From Bacteroidales bacterium (GTDB taxonomy: Bacteria > Bacteroidota > Bacteroidia > Bacteroidales > UBA10428): a stretch of DNA of 51,965 nucleotides. The position numbers were made by a program, and so were the translations under genes. Below, one piece after another: positions 1 through 9,827 of this stretch; within the stretch, counting starts at the first letter, position 1; every line of letters begins with the position of its first letter. The stretch covers positions 1 through 51,965 of the forward strand of contig JAFGEO010000131.1 in assembly GCA_016931575.1 (NCBI GenBank). Reading direction: 5' to 3'. Below the pieces are notes generated by a model, which had not been told where the DNA came from, searched no databases, and worked only from the letters and a program-made list of their open reading frames with translations.

Positions 1-2645
1 AATAATGCCAGGTCGAAACCTTTGTACTCCAGGCTCAGGTTAAATCCCCCGGTAAGTTTTGGGAAAGCCAGACCGAGATAAATCCGGTCTTCGTCATTGA
101 TGATACCATCCTCATTAACATCCCGGAATGCAATATCACCGGGTTGTGCATTCTGCTGTCGGGCATGGGCATCGATCTCGTCCTGGTTCTGGAAGATCCC
201 TTCCATATCCCAACCGTAAAGCTGACCCATAGAGCCCCCAACTTCAGTCTTACTCATATAGGTAATGACAGGTTCGTTATCACGTCCCAGCTGGGTTACC
301 TCGTTTTTCAGGGTTGCCAGGTTAGCACTTGCATAGAAACTCAGGTCTCCAAACTGGTCGCGATAGCCCACGACAAATTCAACTCCCTTATTGACCATAG
401 AAGCTGAGTTCACGGTTGGATTCAGCACAGTACCGGTTGACCAGGGTACGGGGACCTCATAGAGAATGTTTCTGGCATCGTTCATATAGTATTCAGCAGA
501 AAATTCGATTCGGTTTTGCAGGAAAGCCATATCGACCCCCACGTTAGAGGTAATCCGTTCCTCCCATTTGATGGAAGGGTCAATAATATTGGTCTGGATC
601 CCTGCCTGGGGCAATGTGCCTCCCAGCGGATAGGTAACTGCATTGTTGATGAAGGACTGGAAGAGGTAATCGCGGATATTATCGTTTCCGATCTTACCGT
701 ATCCACCCCTGATCTTCAGCATACTAATGAATTCAAGGTTGAAGAAACTCTCGTTATGCACTTTCCATGCTCCGGAGAATGAGGGGAAATCACCAAATTT
801 ATTGTTTGGACCAAAGCGTGAGGAATAGTCACGACGCATGTTAATGGTCAGCAAGTACCTGTCATCATAAGAATAATTGATACGCCCGAAATACGAGAGC
901 ATCCTGTGTTCATTTTTAAATCCGAGGGCAGTCAGTGCATCTGGATCACCACTGGCATTGATTACTTCAAGGTAAGGTTCTGTATACTGCTGAGCATGTG
1001 AATAGTTTTCAGACAGGTAATCATGTTGAGCAGAATGTCCCAGAAGAGCAGTAATGCTGTTTTTTCCAAAAGTCTTATTGTAGGTGAGGGTTTGTTCCAT
1101 CAGCATATAGGCATTCTCACCTCTCCACTCATCAAGGAAGGCGATATCATTCCTGTGACGGGAACCAATTTCGAAAACGGGATAGAATTCGTGGTTCAGG
1201 TAGTCAGAACGGTCATAGCTAAGGTTAATTTTATAATTCAGCCCTGAAACAATCTCCAGGTCACCATAAACTACACCCTGGAAACGATAGCGGTTCAGGT
1301 AATTGTTCTTAAGGCTGTTGAATGCAACCTGGTTACCTGCGATCTGGTCGTGGATGGTATCGATACCACCGCCGAAACCTCCGATGTTTTTATCGTCATA
1401 AACCGGAACAGTAGGCAGGGCCATAACAGTTTCGTAGATGGGGTTGGCCCATTGCGAGTTGGTAAGACGGATTTGTCTGGCATATCCATAGAAGAAAGAC
1501 TGTCCTGTTTTCAGGCGGCCTTTTTTCTGATCCATATTCAGTTTGGCTGAATAACGGGTATACCTCGGGCCAGGTCCGGTCATGGTACCGGTTTGGTCGA
1601 AGTAATTGATACTGGCATAATAGTTGGAGTTTTCAGTACCTCCCTGGAATGAAAGGAGATGGTCAGTGATGTGACCGGTGGTGAATACTTCTTCCTGCCA
1701 GTCAGTATCGATATCATCAATAAAATAGGGATCGTCGGGATCATTGGCAGGTGCCAGGAACTGGTTGGCATTCTCACGAGCCACATTGTTCATCTCCTGG
1801 AATTCCTCACGTCCTACCACATCCATGCGTTTCGTAATTTCCTGCACACCGTAGCTTCCTTCATAGCTAACTTTCATTTCTCCGGTTTGTCCTCTTTTGG
1901 TAGTAATGATAATTACACCATTAGCTCCCCGGGCACCGTAGATCGCAGCTGCGGAGGCATCTTTCAGGATCTGGATCGATTCAATATCGGAAGGGTTCAG
2001 GTCAGAAATACCTCCCGTAGGAATGCCGCCTCCATATTGTCCTGCAAAATAGCCAACATCGACATTGGTGGCATTTGCAAGAGGCACGCCATCCACAACA
2101 TAAAGAGGCTCAGAATTTCCGAATGATCCCGGTCCCCTGATCTTCACTTTATTCACAGCGCCTGGTTCGCCGCTGCTCTGAACGGTCACACCAGCTGCCT
2201 GGCCCTGCAGGAGTTTTGCGATATCGCTACCGGCCAGTTTATCAATATCAGCTGTGTTCACCACTGCAACAGAACCGGTAAGGTCCTGCTTCTTAGTAAC
2301 ACCGTATCCAACAACTACGAGTTCTTCAAGGGAGAGAACGTCCTGCACAAGGCCGATCTCTAAATTGGTGGAACCGTTGAGCGCATAAGTTTCGGTCAGA
2401 TATCCAATAAAGGAGAAAACCAGTGTTGAATTCGGATCCGGTACATCAATGGTAAATTTGCCGTCCAGATCGGTAATCGTACCCTGATTGGTTTGCTGTA
2501 CGACAATATTTACACCGGGAATAGGTTCACCGGACAAGCTTTCGGTTACCACACCGGTAACTTTTGTTTGTGCCAAAACTACTCCTGAGATAAACAGGAG
2601 AAGTGCCAGTTGCAGAAAGCACAAAAAATGATTTCGTCTTTTCAT
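1..2645 (-). CDS. SusC/RagA-family TonB-linked outer membrane receptor, 3' end beyond the window
   Basis: Outer-membrane TonB-dependent transporter that, with a SusD partner, imports oligosaccharides. I translated the minus strand from the ATG at 2645: 881 codons are present and the frame is still open at the left edge. Seen: a signal peptide (residues 1-25, ending VVLAQ), a CarboxypepD-regulatory-like beta domain (about 28-102, with GVNIVV and FIGYLT), the linker LEELVVVGYG (107-116), a plug domain with YVVDGVP and KDASAAAIYGARGANGV, and near the edge the late-barrel pattern VNEDGIINDEDRIYLG. Family length is about 1000-1050, so roughly the last 100-150 residues are missing. The susD gene would be expected just outside, to the left. 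It lies downstream of the hybrid regulator on the same strand; repeated TATTGTT elements sit between the two. The transported sugar is inferred from the nearby GH43 gene to be arabinan-derived. Confidence 0.93.
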   Translation of the reverse strand, partial: MKRRNHFLCFLQLALLLFISGVVLAQTKVTGVVTESLSGEPIPGVNIVVQQTNQGTITDLDGKFTIDVPDPNSTLVFSFIGYLTETYALNGSTNLEIGLVQDVLSLEELVVVGYGVTKKQDLTGSVAVVNTADIDKLAGSDIAKLLQGQAAGVTVQSSGEPGAVNKVKIRGPGSFGNSEPLYVVDGVPLANATNVDVGYFAGQYGGGIPTGGISDLNPSDIESIQILKDASAAAIYGARGANGVIIITTKRGQTGEMKVSYEGSYGVQEITKRMDVVGREEFQEMNNVARENANQFLAPANDPDDPYFIDDIDTDWQEEVFTTGHITDHLLSFQGGTENSNYYASINYFDQTGTMTGPGPRYTRYSAKLNMDQKKGRLKTGQSFFYGYARQIRLTNSQWANPIYETVMALPTVPVYDDKNIGGFGGGIDTIHDQIAGNQVAFNSLKNNYLNRYRFQGVVYGDLEIVSGLNYKINLSYDRSDYLNHEFYPVFEIGSRHRNDIAFLDEWRGENAYMLMEQTLTYNKTFGKNSITALLGHSAQHDYLSENYSHAQQYTEPYLEVINASGDPDALTALGFKNEHRMLSYFGRINYSYDDRYLLTINMRRDYSSRFGPNNKFGDFPSFSGAWKVHNESFFNLEFISMLKIRGGYGKIGNDNIRDYLFQSFINNAVTYPLGGTLPQAGIQTNIIDPSIKWEERITSNVGVDMAFLQNRIEFSAEYYMNDARNILYEVPVPWSTGTVLNPTVNSASMVNKGVEFVVGYRDQFGDLSFYASANLATLKNEVTQLGRDNEPVITYMSKTEVGGSMGQLYGWDMEGIFQNQDEIDAHARQQNAQPGDIAFRDVNEDGIINDEDRIYLGLAFPKLTGGFNLSLEYKGFDLAL

Positions 2646-2757
2646 GAGGCAATAATTAGGTTAATGTTTAAATCATACTTTAGGTTAGGGGCATCCGGTT
2701 AGCACAGCATGCCGGATCATGGCTAAAGTACATCGGCAATATTCAAACCAAGTGGAG

Positions 2758-2807
2758 TATTGTTTCAAAAGCGTGGACTATTGTTGATTGTATTGTTTAT
2801 CAATACA
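2758..2807 (-). promoter_or_regulatory. Candidate operator: three TATTGTT copies and a palindrome upstream of susC
   Basis: Seen directly on the plus strand: TATTGTT at 2758-2764, 2779-2785 and 2791-2797. The first two lie inside a longer direct repeat, GTGGAGTATTGTT (2752-2764) and GTGGACTATTGTT (2773-2785), with one mismatch in 13 and a 21-bp offset, which is two helical turns. The third copy is half of the perfect inverted repeat TGTATTG-TTTAT-CAATACA (2789-2807). The cluster ends 113 bp before the susC start. Inference: a binding site for the AraC-type domain of the adjacent hybrid regulator, or part of the susC promoter. No clear TAnnTTTG box was found between it and susC. Confidence 0.4.
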
Positions 2808-2826
2808 TTATGCCTATCTTCCAGGC

Positions 2827-5800
2827 TTATCCAGCCTTTGATCTAAGCTCTTTTATGTATTCGGAAGGCGAAATTCCGAAGTGTCTTTTAAAAAGCCTGC
2901 TGAAATATTTTGGATCATTATACCCCACAGCGTAGGCAACTTCAGAAATGTTATAGGAACCTTCCATCATAAACTGCCTGGACTTTTTCAGGCGCACCGT
3001 ATTAATGAAATCCGTTGCCGACTGATCGGTCAGAGCTGTCAGTTTTTTATGAAGCAGGCTCCTGCTTATGCATAAGCTGGATGCAAAATCGGAGACATTA
3101 AAATCAGCATTATCCAGATTTTCCTCTATCTGTTCAAGTGCAGCTTGCAGGAATTTTTGGTCGGTGGGATTTTCTGTTAGTTCTTCAGGACTGAATAATC
3201 TTTCCTGACTGAAAATCTGATGAAGTTTTTTTCTGGACTCAATAAGATTTTCAATCCTGGTTTCGAGTAGTTCCATATGGAATGGTTTGGGAATATAGTC
3301 ATCAGCCCCAATTCTATAGCCATCCATTTGATTTTCGACCGTACTTTTCGCCGTAAGAAGGATAATCGGGATATGGCTGGTCTCCACCTTTTGTTTAAGG
3401 ATGGTGCACAATTTCAGGCCATCCATGACCGGCATCATGATGTCGCTGATAATTAAATCCGGTCCGGCTGCTTCAGCCAGTTCCAATGCCTCCTCACCAT
3501 TGGTTGCCAAAAGGATATTGTAGGAGTTGTTCAGCTTGCTGGCAACAAACTCGCGAAGTTCCCGGTTGTCCTCAACAATCAGGATCTCCGTCCGTCCTTC
3601 CTTACGGATGAGTTGTGGCGATTCAATATTCATGGATTTCTCATGCTCTGCCTCCAGCATGTTCCTGAGCATTTCAACATGCATCTTCAGGTTAGAATCA
3701 CCGGGTTTTGTCAGGGTAATTTCATTGTCACTATAAGCTTCTCTTTCACAGGGCATATCAAAGATAAAACTGGTTCTTTTCCCCTGCTCGCTTTCAACGG
3801 CAATATGCCCTTTGCAGATCTTCACCAGGTCTTTGGTCAGGGATAAACCTATTCCGGTTCCCGATGCGCTCTCATTCGGTTGCTCAGCCTGATAAAAACG
3901 TTTGAAAATATTCGGTAATTTATCTTTACTGATCCCTATTCCATTATCCTCCACCTCTATTCGCATAAATGGTGATTCTGTTTTTACGGCTTTCTTCCTA
4001 TAATCTTCCTCTGTCAGGTCAGCCGAGAATTTCACCGATACCTTGATCATTCCCTTCTCCAGGGTGTATTTGAGTGCATTGGAAAGCAGGTTGTAGAGTA
4101 CATTTTCCAGTTTCTCATGATCGAACCAAACCCGTGCGTCCTTCCTGGCGCATTGTAACTCGAGCGAGATACTTTTATGAAATACAGGATCCTTAAAAGC
4201 ATCCAGAATATTGCTAATAAAAAGAAAGGGATTTCCTTCCTGCACGTGGAGTGTCATTTTGCCTTTTTCGATCTTCCTGAAATCCATCAGCTGGTTGACC
4301 AGATGTAACAAGCGTTCCGTATTTCGGCTGATCAGGTTGAGAAGTTGTTTTGATTCTCCATCCTCATCCCACATTTTTTTTAATTTTTCGAGCGGTCCCA
4401 GGATGAGCGTAAGGGGGGTTCTGAATTCGTGTGAAATGTTGGTGAAAAATCTAAGTTTCTGCTGATTCACCGCTTTGACCTTTCTGTTAAGGTGAATGAG
4501 CCTGTCCCGCTGTTCAAGGATTTCTGAATTCTGATGTTCAAGCTTTATCTTTTGATCCTCAATTTGTCTGGTACGCTCCGTGACCTGCTGCTCCAGTTTT
4601 CGTTTCTGCATTTTCAGGTTCCGGGTATGTCGTTGAAAATAGAGTGCCACAAGAGCCAGCAGCACAAGGACAACCATGATCTTAAACCAGGTAGTCTTCC
4701 AGAAGGGGGGCCTGATCACAATTTTTATCCTGAGCGGCTCACTATTCCAAAGACCGTCATTATTTGCGGCCTTAAGATAGAATAGGTATTCTCCTCCGGG
4801 CAATTTTGTATAGCTGGCAAACCGGCGGTTAGATCCCACCACTACCCAATCCTGATCTATCCCTTCAAGTTTGTAGGCATACTTATTCTTGCCGGGCAAT
4901 TGATAACTCAGTCCTGAGAACTCCAGGGAGAAGGTATTTTCACGGTAGGTAAGCTCAATCTCCCGGGTTTCAGATATGCTCTGATCCAGAATTATCCTGT
5001 CTTCGAAACCCCGGCCTGGTTCGATGGTGTGGTTGTATATTTTCAGTTCAGTAAGGGTTGGCCTGGGGGCTACCTGGTTATTCACAATCTGGTCGGCTCT
5101 GAAATAGTTTACCCCGTTCATACTTCCGAAGTACAATGTGCCATCACTCCCTTTGGCGCTGGCACTCCAGTAAAACTGGTTGCTTTGAAGACCATCCGAA
5201 ACAAAATAATTATTGAATTCTTCATTTTCAGGATCGAACTTTGAAAGACCGTAATCGGTGCTTAACCATAACTGGTGGACTTCGTCCTCCAGGATCCCAT
5301 ATACCACATTATTTGACAGCCCATCTTCCTGATTATAGTGGATAAACTTAACCGTGGAGGGATCTTTGCCATTCCAGACGAGTTTATTCAATCCGTCGCC
5401 ATAGGTACCGATCCAAAGTGTCCCCTTACTGTCCTGATACAGCGAAATGATGTAATTCTCGTTCAGGGAGGCCTGATCCTTTGAATCGTTCCGGAACCAG
5501 AAAGGCTTTATGGTGTTGGGATTATAAGAAATGCCGGCAATGTCCTCTGCTGTGATCAGGTATAATCCCTTCCGGGTACCTACCCAGAGGTTGCCTGAAG
5601 CATCGAGCAGAAGGCAACCGACATCGGTTAAGGGCGTTCCTGAAACAGGATTATCCAGAACGTGGAGAAAGGTATTCCCTTTTGGGTCAAAGAGATCGAG
5701 TCCACCTTCAGTACCCACCCAGATCTTCCCGTCAGGATTTTCAACCAATCCCGATACAAAGCTGTTTACCAGGCTGCCGGGATCCGGGTCATTCTGATAA

Positions 5801-7179
5801 TTTAAGAATTGCCCGTCAGCGTTTTCAGATATCAGTTTTGAAAAACCTCCCCCCCAGGATCCTATCCAAAGAATACCCTGTCTGTCCCGAAGCAGGGAAG
5901 TAATGTAGTTGCTGCCAATAGAATTTTCCCGTTGCGCGTCAAAGGTATAATAGCGGACCTGCCTGTTTTTAAAATCAATCCTGTTCAGTCCTCCACCGGC
6001 TGTTCCTATCCATAATATCCGTCCTTCGGGTAAAATCGAATTTACGGTATTTTCATTCAGTTTCATTTTATCCGGACCTTCCTCTGAAAAAGCACGGAAT
6101 TGTTTCTGCTGAATATTGAACTTGTTTACACCCCCCTTTTCTGTACCTACCCAAACCAGGCCAGAGTAGTCGCAGTAGATAGAATTGATAAATTCAGTAT
6201 TCAGGCTCAGGTTTGTCAGTCCATCGTTGGGCACATGATCAAAATTATCATTCGCAGGATTATAAATATCCAGGCCTCCCAGCGTGGCAATATATATCCT
6301 TCCGTTCGGATCCTGCCCAATGTCGTAAACGATCGCATGTGAGATACTGCCCGGATCATTGATCGTATTGAAATAACGTGCAAAGCTGGCCTGTTCCCCG
6401 TTCCAACGGTTTAAACCAAATCGGGTCCCTACCCAGATGTCTCCGTCTTTATCCTCAAAGAGACTTAAGATTTCATTTGAAGTAAGAGAGGAAGGATCAG
6501 CTGCATCTGTTCTGAAGATGTAGCTTGTATCTTTGGCAGGATCGAAAAGGGTCAGCCCATCATTGGTTCCCACCCATAGCCTGCCAAAGCGATCGGTGAT
6601 CACATGATTAACAAAATCATCCCCCAGCCGGAGTGATCCTCGGCTGTTTTGTCTGATTTGAAGGATTTCATATCCTGCGCCCCCTTTCTTGGGTATAATC
6701 TTGTTCAGACCCTGACCATTTGTCCCCGCCCAAACAATCCCATCGGGGCTGCAATGAACAATGTTAATCCAGTTACCGGAAAGGTTCCCCGGTTTTGTGG
6801 TATCAGCAAGGAAACGGGTAAAACGGTCCGATTTAAAATCGAAAAGGTTCAGTCCGTTTCGGGTTCCTATCCAAAGGTTACCTCTTCTGTCCTCACTGAG
6901 GGAGTGGATAAAATTATCTGATAAGGAGTTTGCTTTATCTTCGCGCTTATAGACTTTAAATGAGTAACCATCGTAGCGGTTCAGACCGTTCCAGGTTCCA
7001 AACCACATAAAACCCCGGCTATCCTTTAAAATGCAGTCGACCGTGTTCTGGGATAATCCATCATCAGAGGTAAGATAGGATATCCTGTAGGACAATTCCT
7101 GCGAGCTTGGTTGCGATGCCAGGGATAAGGGAAACAAGGCAGCAAGCACCAGCACACTAACATACCTCCATGATAGCAT
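2827..7179 (-). CDS. Hybrid two-component system regulator (sensor kinase, receiver and AraC-type output in one protein)
   Basis: One-protein sensor and transcription activator of a polysaccharide utilisation locus. Order of parts in 1450 residues: signal peptide (about 1-21); a periplasmic sensor made of many WIGT/WVGT propeller repeats (about 30-700); a Y_Y_Y domain (about 740-815, containing YAYKLEGID); one membrane helix (about 829-848); a coiled coil; HisKA with the phospho-acceptor His917 in HEFRTP; HATPase with DNGIGIS and GTGIGLSL; a receiver domain with phospho-acceptor Asp1246 in ISDIMMPVMDG; and a C-terminal AraC-type helix-turn-helix (about 1345-1445, FSRLFKRHFGISPSEY). All key residues are present. 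Upstream lie two GATCTGAA direct repeats (7208-7215, 7220-7227). The neighbouring SusC and GH43 genes suggest that the ligand is an arabino-oligosaccharide (inference). Confidence 0.95.
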   Translation of the reverse strand: MLSWRYVSVLVLAALFPLSLASQPSSQELSYRISYLTSDDGLSQNTVDCILKDSRGFMWFGTWNGLNRYDGYSFKVYKREDKANSLSDNFIHSLSEDRRGNLWIGTRNGLNLFDFKSDRFTRFLADTTKPGNLSGNWINIVHCSPDGIVWAGTNGQGLNKIIPKKGGAGYEILQIRQNSRGSLRLGDDFVNHVITDRFGRLWVGTNDGLTLFDPAKDTSYIFRTDAADPSSLTSNEILSLFEDKDGDIWVGTRFGLNRWNGEQASFARYFNTINDPGSISHAIVYDIGQDPNGRIYIATLGGLDIYNPANDNFDHVPNDGLTNLSLNTEFINSIYCDYSGLVWVGTEKGGVNKFNIQQKQFRAFSEEGPDKMKLNENTVNSILPEGRILWIGTAGGGLNRIDFKNRQVRYYTFDAQRENSIGSNYITSLLRDRQGILWIGSWGGGFSKLISENADGQFLNYQNDPDPGSLVNSFVSGLVENPDGKIWVGTEGGLDLFDPKGNTFLHVLDNPVSGTPLTDVGCLLLDASGNLWVGTRKGLYLITAEDIAGISYNPNTIKPFWFRNDSKDQASLNENYIISLYQDSKGTLWIGTYGDGLNKLVWNGKDPSTVKFIHYNQEDGLSNNVVYGILEDEVHQLWLSTDYGLSKFDPENEEFNNYFVSDGLQSNQFYWSASAKGSDGTLYFGSMNGVNYFRADQIVNNQVAPRPTLTELKIYNHTIEPGRGFEDRIILDQSISETREIELTYRENTFSLEFSGLSYQLPGKNKYAYKLEGIDQDWVVVGSNRRFASYTKLPGGEYLFYLKAANNDGLWNSEPLRIKIVIRPPFWKTTWFKIMVVLVLLALVALYFQRHTRNLKMQKRKLEQQVTERTRQIEDQKIKLEHQNSEILEQRDRLIHLNRKVKAVNQQKLRFFTNISHEFRTPLTLILGPLEKLKKMWDEDGESKQLLNLISRNTERLLHLVNQLMDFRKIEKGKMTLHVQEGNPFLFISNILDAFKDPVFHKSISLELQCARKDARVWFDHEKLENVLYNLLSNALKYTLEKGMIKVSVKFSADLTEEDYRKKAVKTESPFMRIEVEDNGIGISKDKLPNIFKRFYQAEQPNESASGTGIGLSLTKDLVKICKGHIAVESEQGKRTSFIFDMPCEREAYSDNEITLTKPGDSNLKMHVEMLRNMLEAEHEKSMNIESPQLIRKEGRTEILIVEDNRELREFVASKLNNSYNILLATNGEEALELAEAAGPDLIISDIMMPVMDGLKLCTILKQKVETSHIPIILLTAKSTVENQMDGYRIGADDYIPKPFHMELLETRIENLIESRKKLHQIFSQERLFSPEELTENPTDQKFLQAALEQIEENLDNADFNVSDFASSLCISRSLLHKKLTALTDQSATDFINTVRLKKSRQFMMEGSYNISEVAYAVGYNDPKYFSRLFKRHFGISPSEYIKELRSKAG

Positions 7180-7300
7180 AAGTCAGGTTTAACGTACAGA
7201 TTTATCGGATCTGAAATAAGATCTGAATTTACGAAAATAAACAAAATATTATAAAAGTATTTTTTACTCTTATATTTATTCTAAAATCCGCTATTTCTCC

Positions 7301-7332
7301 AAAAAAAGGAGCAGTCCTATTCTGCTCCTTTT
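7301..7332 (-). terminator. Rho-independent terminator after the GH43 gene
   Basis: GGAGCAG (7308-7314), loop TCCTATT, CTGCTCC (7322-7328), flanked by A7 (7301-7307) and T4. Read on the minus strand the stem is followed by seven T, 52 bp after the GH43 stop codon. It separates the enzyme gene from the regulator gene. Confidence 0.8.
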
Positions 7333-7383
7333 AATCACCTACTACAAAGCTTACTATCTAATCAAACTATATCTAAACTTTTA

Positions 7384-9525
7384 TTACCTCTTCAGCATTG
7401 GTTTAATAAGCACCCCTTTGTTAGTGTACATTTTCAGGAGATAAAACTGCCCTGAGAGGAAGGCAGGAACCTCCAAAGAGGTCCGGGTTTCGGCTCTTGT
7501 TTCCGACGAAAAAACCACCTGTCCCAGGGAATTGATCAGTTCTGCACGCTGTAGTTGTAACCCTCCCGAAAGATCAACATGGATCTCGTTCAGGAACGGG
7601 TTTGGATAGACCCTCGCATCAGTCAAAACCGGAGATTCAAAATTCAGAGAATTATCTGCCCCCAAAGAATCGATCCGGGTAAACCTCCAACCCTGGTTTG
7701 TACCTCCAAGATCGTCCCACTGGCTGATAAAACCTGTTTCCAGGACAGAGAATCCATACAGGTCAAAACATTTTGCATAGTCGCTCACCTTTGTTAAGAT
7801 CTTAAAATACCCATTATCGGTATACCTGATGTCGAATTTCTGTTTATCCTCACCAGTGAAGGCCCCCAGTTCCAGGAAGGTCGCTGCAGGATCCCCATCG
7901 GGAACTTCGATCACCTTATTATCCACGCTGTGTTCTGCAACGAGGGACCAGTCGCCGTCCTCATACTGTACAATTCTCCATACCTGGTTAAGGCCTCCGT
8001 CATCCTTTCCCTGACGGATGGAAGTGCCGATATTATCTTCCCCGTCCCGGACTTCCATCAGCAAGTTGCTGTAGCGGCTCCGGATGGAATAAGCTGCTCC
8101 GGGGATTAATTCGGTATGCCGTGAAACTGCCTGGTGATTGATCTTTTTGCCCCAAATATTCAGGCCTTCGTTATCCATTCCTGTAAATACGAGTGTCCGG
8201 ACGGAATTTTCCCAGTCCCAGGCCCAGGCTACAAGGGTTTTAAAGACAGAATTCCCGTCGTCCCATGAAAGGGTCAGCAGGCTGTCCTGTAAAGTCCAGG
8301 CGCTCATCAAATCCCCGTCGATCGTACCTTCGGCATCAAGCGTAATGGTGGTGGAGCCTGTAAGCAGGATTCCAACAACATATTTCAGCTCCATCTCCTC
8401 CCATTCCCCAACCAGGGAATCGGCAGGGATATCACATTCAGGAACAGCGGCATACCTTTCCGGGGATACCACTGGCCAGCCATCGATCCAGAAGATCTTC
8501 CGCGTATGCAGCACCATGTTATAGATATCCCCTCTGGGCCGGGCCTGGTTAAATATATAGTACTGACCCGAATCATTATAAACTGAGCAATGCCCGGTTC
8601 CCTGCCAGCCAACATGATCATTAAACTGATAGGGTTTCAGAATTACCGGAAAATTGTTGGAATACTCAGCCATATCCACACCGAAAATGTCGTAATACGG
8701 ACCATTAGGATGTTCAGAACGTCCCACGCGGACATTATAGTAGTCCTCAAGCCAGTCGTAAGAAACAAAGAGGTAGTAATACCCATCATGGTAAGTGATC
8801 TCCGGACCTTCGATGGCAGCATGCATTCCGCCTCCGCGTGCAGCGATCCTTACCCCCCTGTCACCGGGAGTTTTTAACCCACCTGTAGTAGAGTCCAGTT
8901 CAACAATGTATAATCCGGATTGGTACGAACCGTATGCCATCCAGTGCTGTCCGGTTTCCTGGTCGATCACTACAGTAGGATCGATTGCATTGATGGTATC
9001 ATCCGGAATGGAAGTGGTAATCCCCCCCTGTGATTCCCAGGGCCCATCGGCCGATGAGCTTGTCGCCCATCCGATAAATGCCAGGTTAACACCCTCCAAT
9101 CCTCCCGGTGCTGAATAATACAACCGGAATTCATCTTTGTACTTACTAATGAATGGAGCCCAGATTCCGGCATCGGTGTAATCCGGATTGTATTGCAGGA
9201 AAAAATTTCTGGCAGTATCAGGGATCCCGTCAAAGGCATGACCCAGGTATTCCCAGTTCACGAGGTCCTGCGACCTGCGCTTCATCGCTCCGCTACCTGA
9301 AGTGTATCCCATACCAACATCGGTATTGTACATATAGTACCAGTCTCCGTCTTTATACACGGATGGATCGTGAACATTATAAACATTCCACTTCGCCGGT
9401 TTGTCATACAGCTCGTGATAGGTGTCAAAATAGGACGGCCCCTCAAATCCATCGGGTAGGCACTCCTGCGACAGGGCAGACAAGCTTGACACAAAGAAAC
9501 TCAGTACGACTACAGATCTCCTCAT
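7384..9525 (-). CDS. GH43 family arabinanase-like glycoside hydrolase with ricin-type lectin domain and T9SS sorting signal
   Basis: Predicted secreted endo- or exo-acting alpha-L-arabinanase. Seen in 713 residues: signal peptide (1-19); five-bladed propeller of GH43 with catalytic base Asp53 (VHDPSV), pKa-modulating Asp182 (AIDPTVV) and acid Glu239 (AIEGPEI); a beta-barrel C-terminal domain like that of larger arabinanases (about 375-460, VGEWEEMEL to VFTGMDNEG); a ricin/CBM13-type beta-trefoil (about 475-620, with LNQVWRI and NQGWRF); and a type A T9SS C-terminal domain starting at the YPNPFLNE motif and ending KPMLKR. Secretion through the T9SS to the cell surface is therefore expected. 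Its own terminator follows (7301-7332). Subfamily (GH43_4/5-like) is from memory of motifs; the exact substrate is inferred. Confidence 0.92.
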   Translation of the reverse strand: MRRSVVVLSFFVSSLSALSQECLPDGFEGPSYFDTYHELYDKPAKWNVYNVHDPSVYKDGDWYYMYNTDVGMGYTSGSGAMKRRSQDLVNWEYLGHAFDGIPDTARNFFLQYNPDYTDAGIWAPFISKYKDEFRLYYSAPGGLEGVNLAFIGWATSSSADGPWESQGGITTSIPDDTINAIDPTVVIDQETGQHWMAYGSYQSGLYIVELDSTTGGLKTPGDRGVRIAARGGGMHAAIEGPEITYHDGYYYLFVSYDWLEDYYNVRVGRSEHPNGPYYDIFGVDMAEYSNNFPVILKPYQFNDHVGWQGTGHCSVYNDSGQYYIFNQARPRGDIYNMVLHTRKIFWIDGWPVVSPERYAAVPECDIPADSLVGEWEEMELKYVVGILLTGSTTITLDAEGTIDGDLMSAWTLQDSLLTLSWDDGNSVFKTLVAWAWDWENSVRTLVFTGMDNEGLNIWGKKINHQAVSRHTELIPGAAYSIRSRYSNLLMEVRDGEDNIGTSIRQGKDDGGLNQVWRIVQYEDGDWSLVAEHSVDNKVIEVPDGDPAATFLELGAFTGEDKQKFDIRYTDNGYFKILTKVSDYAKCFDLYGFSVLETGFISQWDDLGGTNQGWRFTRIDSLGADNSLNFESPVLTDARVYPNPFLNEIHVDLSGGLQLQRAELINSLGQVVFSSETRAETRTSLEVPAFLSGQFYLLKMYTNKGVLIKPMLKR

Positions 9526-9827
9526 TCTATAAATTTTAATCCTTCAAAGATCCTGTTTTCTATGGGAGCTGAGGGGGTCAATTGTCCAAAAAGGGAGGAT
9601 TTATGTCTACAATTTTAAATCGTACGAACATTTTTCCTGGCCTGATTTTTCAGCGAATACAAACCAATCCTCCACATCAGCTATGATTTTCCCGCTATTG
9701 GAGTATCACAAGCTGTAGAAGAAAAATGAGGGATAAGAATGTAACAAAAAAAAGCAAAATGAGTAGAAGAATAAAATATGTCAAAGCAAATATTATTCTT
9801 TGGCACACTTTTTGGATGATATAAACT
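9526..9827. other. Intergenic region between GH43 and the mini-CTD gene
   Basis: A 302-bp divergent intergenic region with no supportable gene. It is AT-rich toward the right. GGAGGATT (9594-9601) and AATCCTCC (9667-9674) form an 8-bp inverted repeat with a long loop. A TATTCTTTG box (9793-9801) resembles the Bacteroidota -7 element TAnnTTTG but with one extra base in the spacer, and could serve the plus-strand gene at 9828. Short reading frames here have no recognisable protein features. Confidence 0.5.

Noticed and set aside
1659-2126. Plus-strand frame of 155 codons at the left end
   Set aside because: It is antisense to the plug domain of the susC gene, which reads through clearly on the minus strand.
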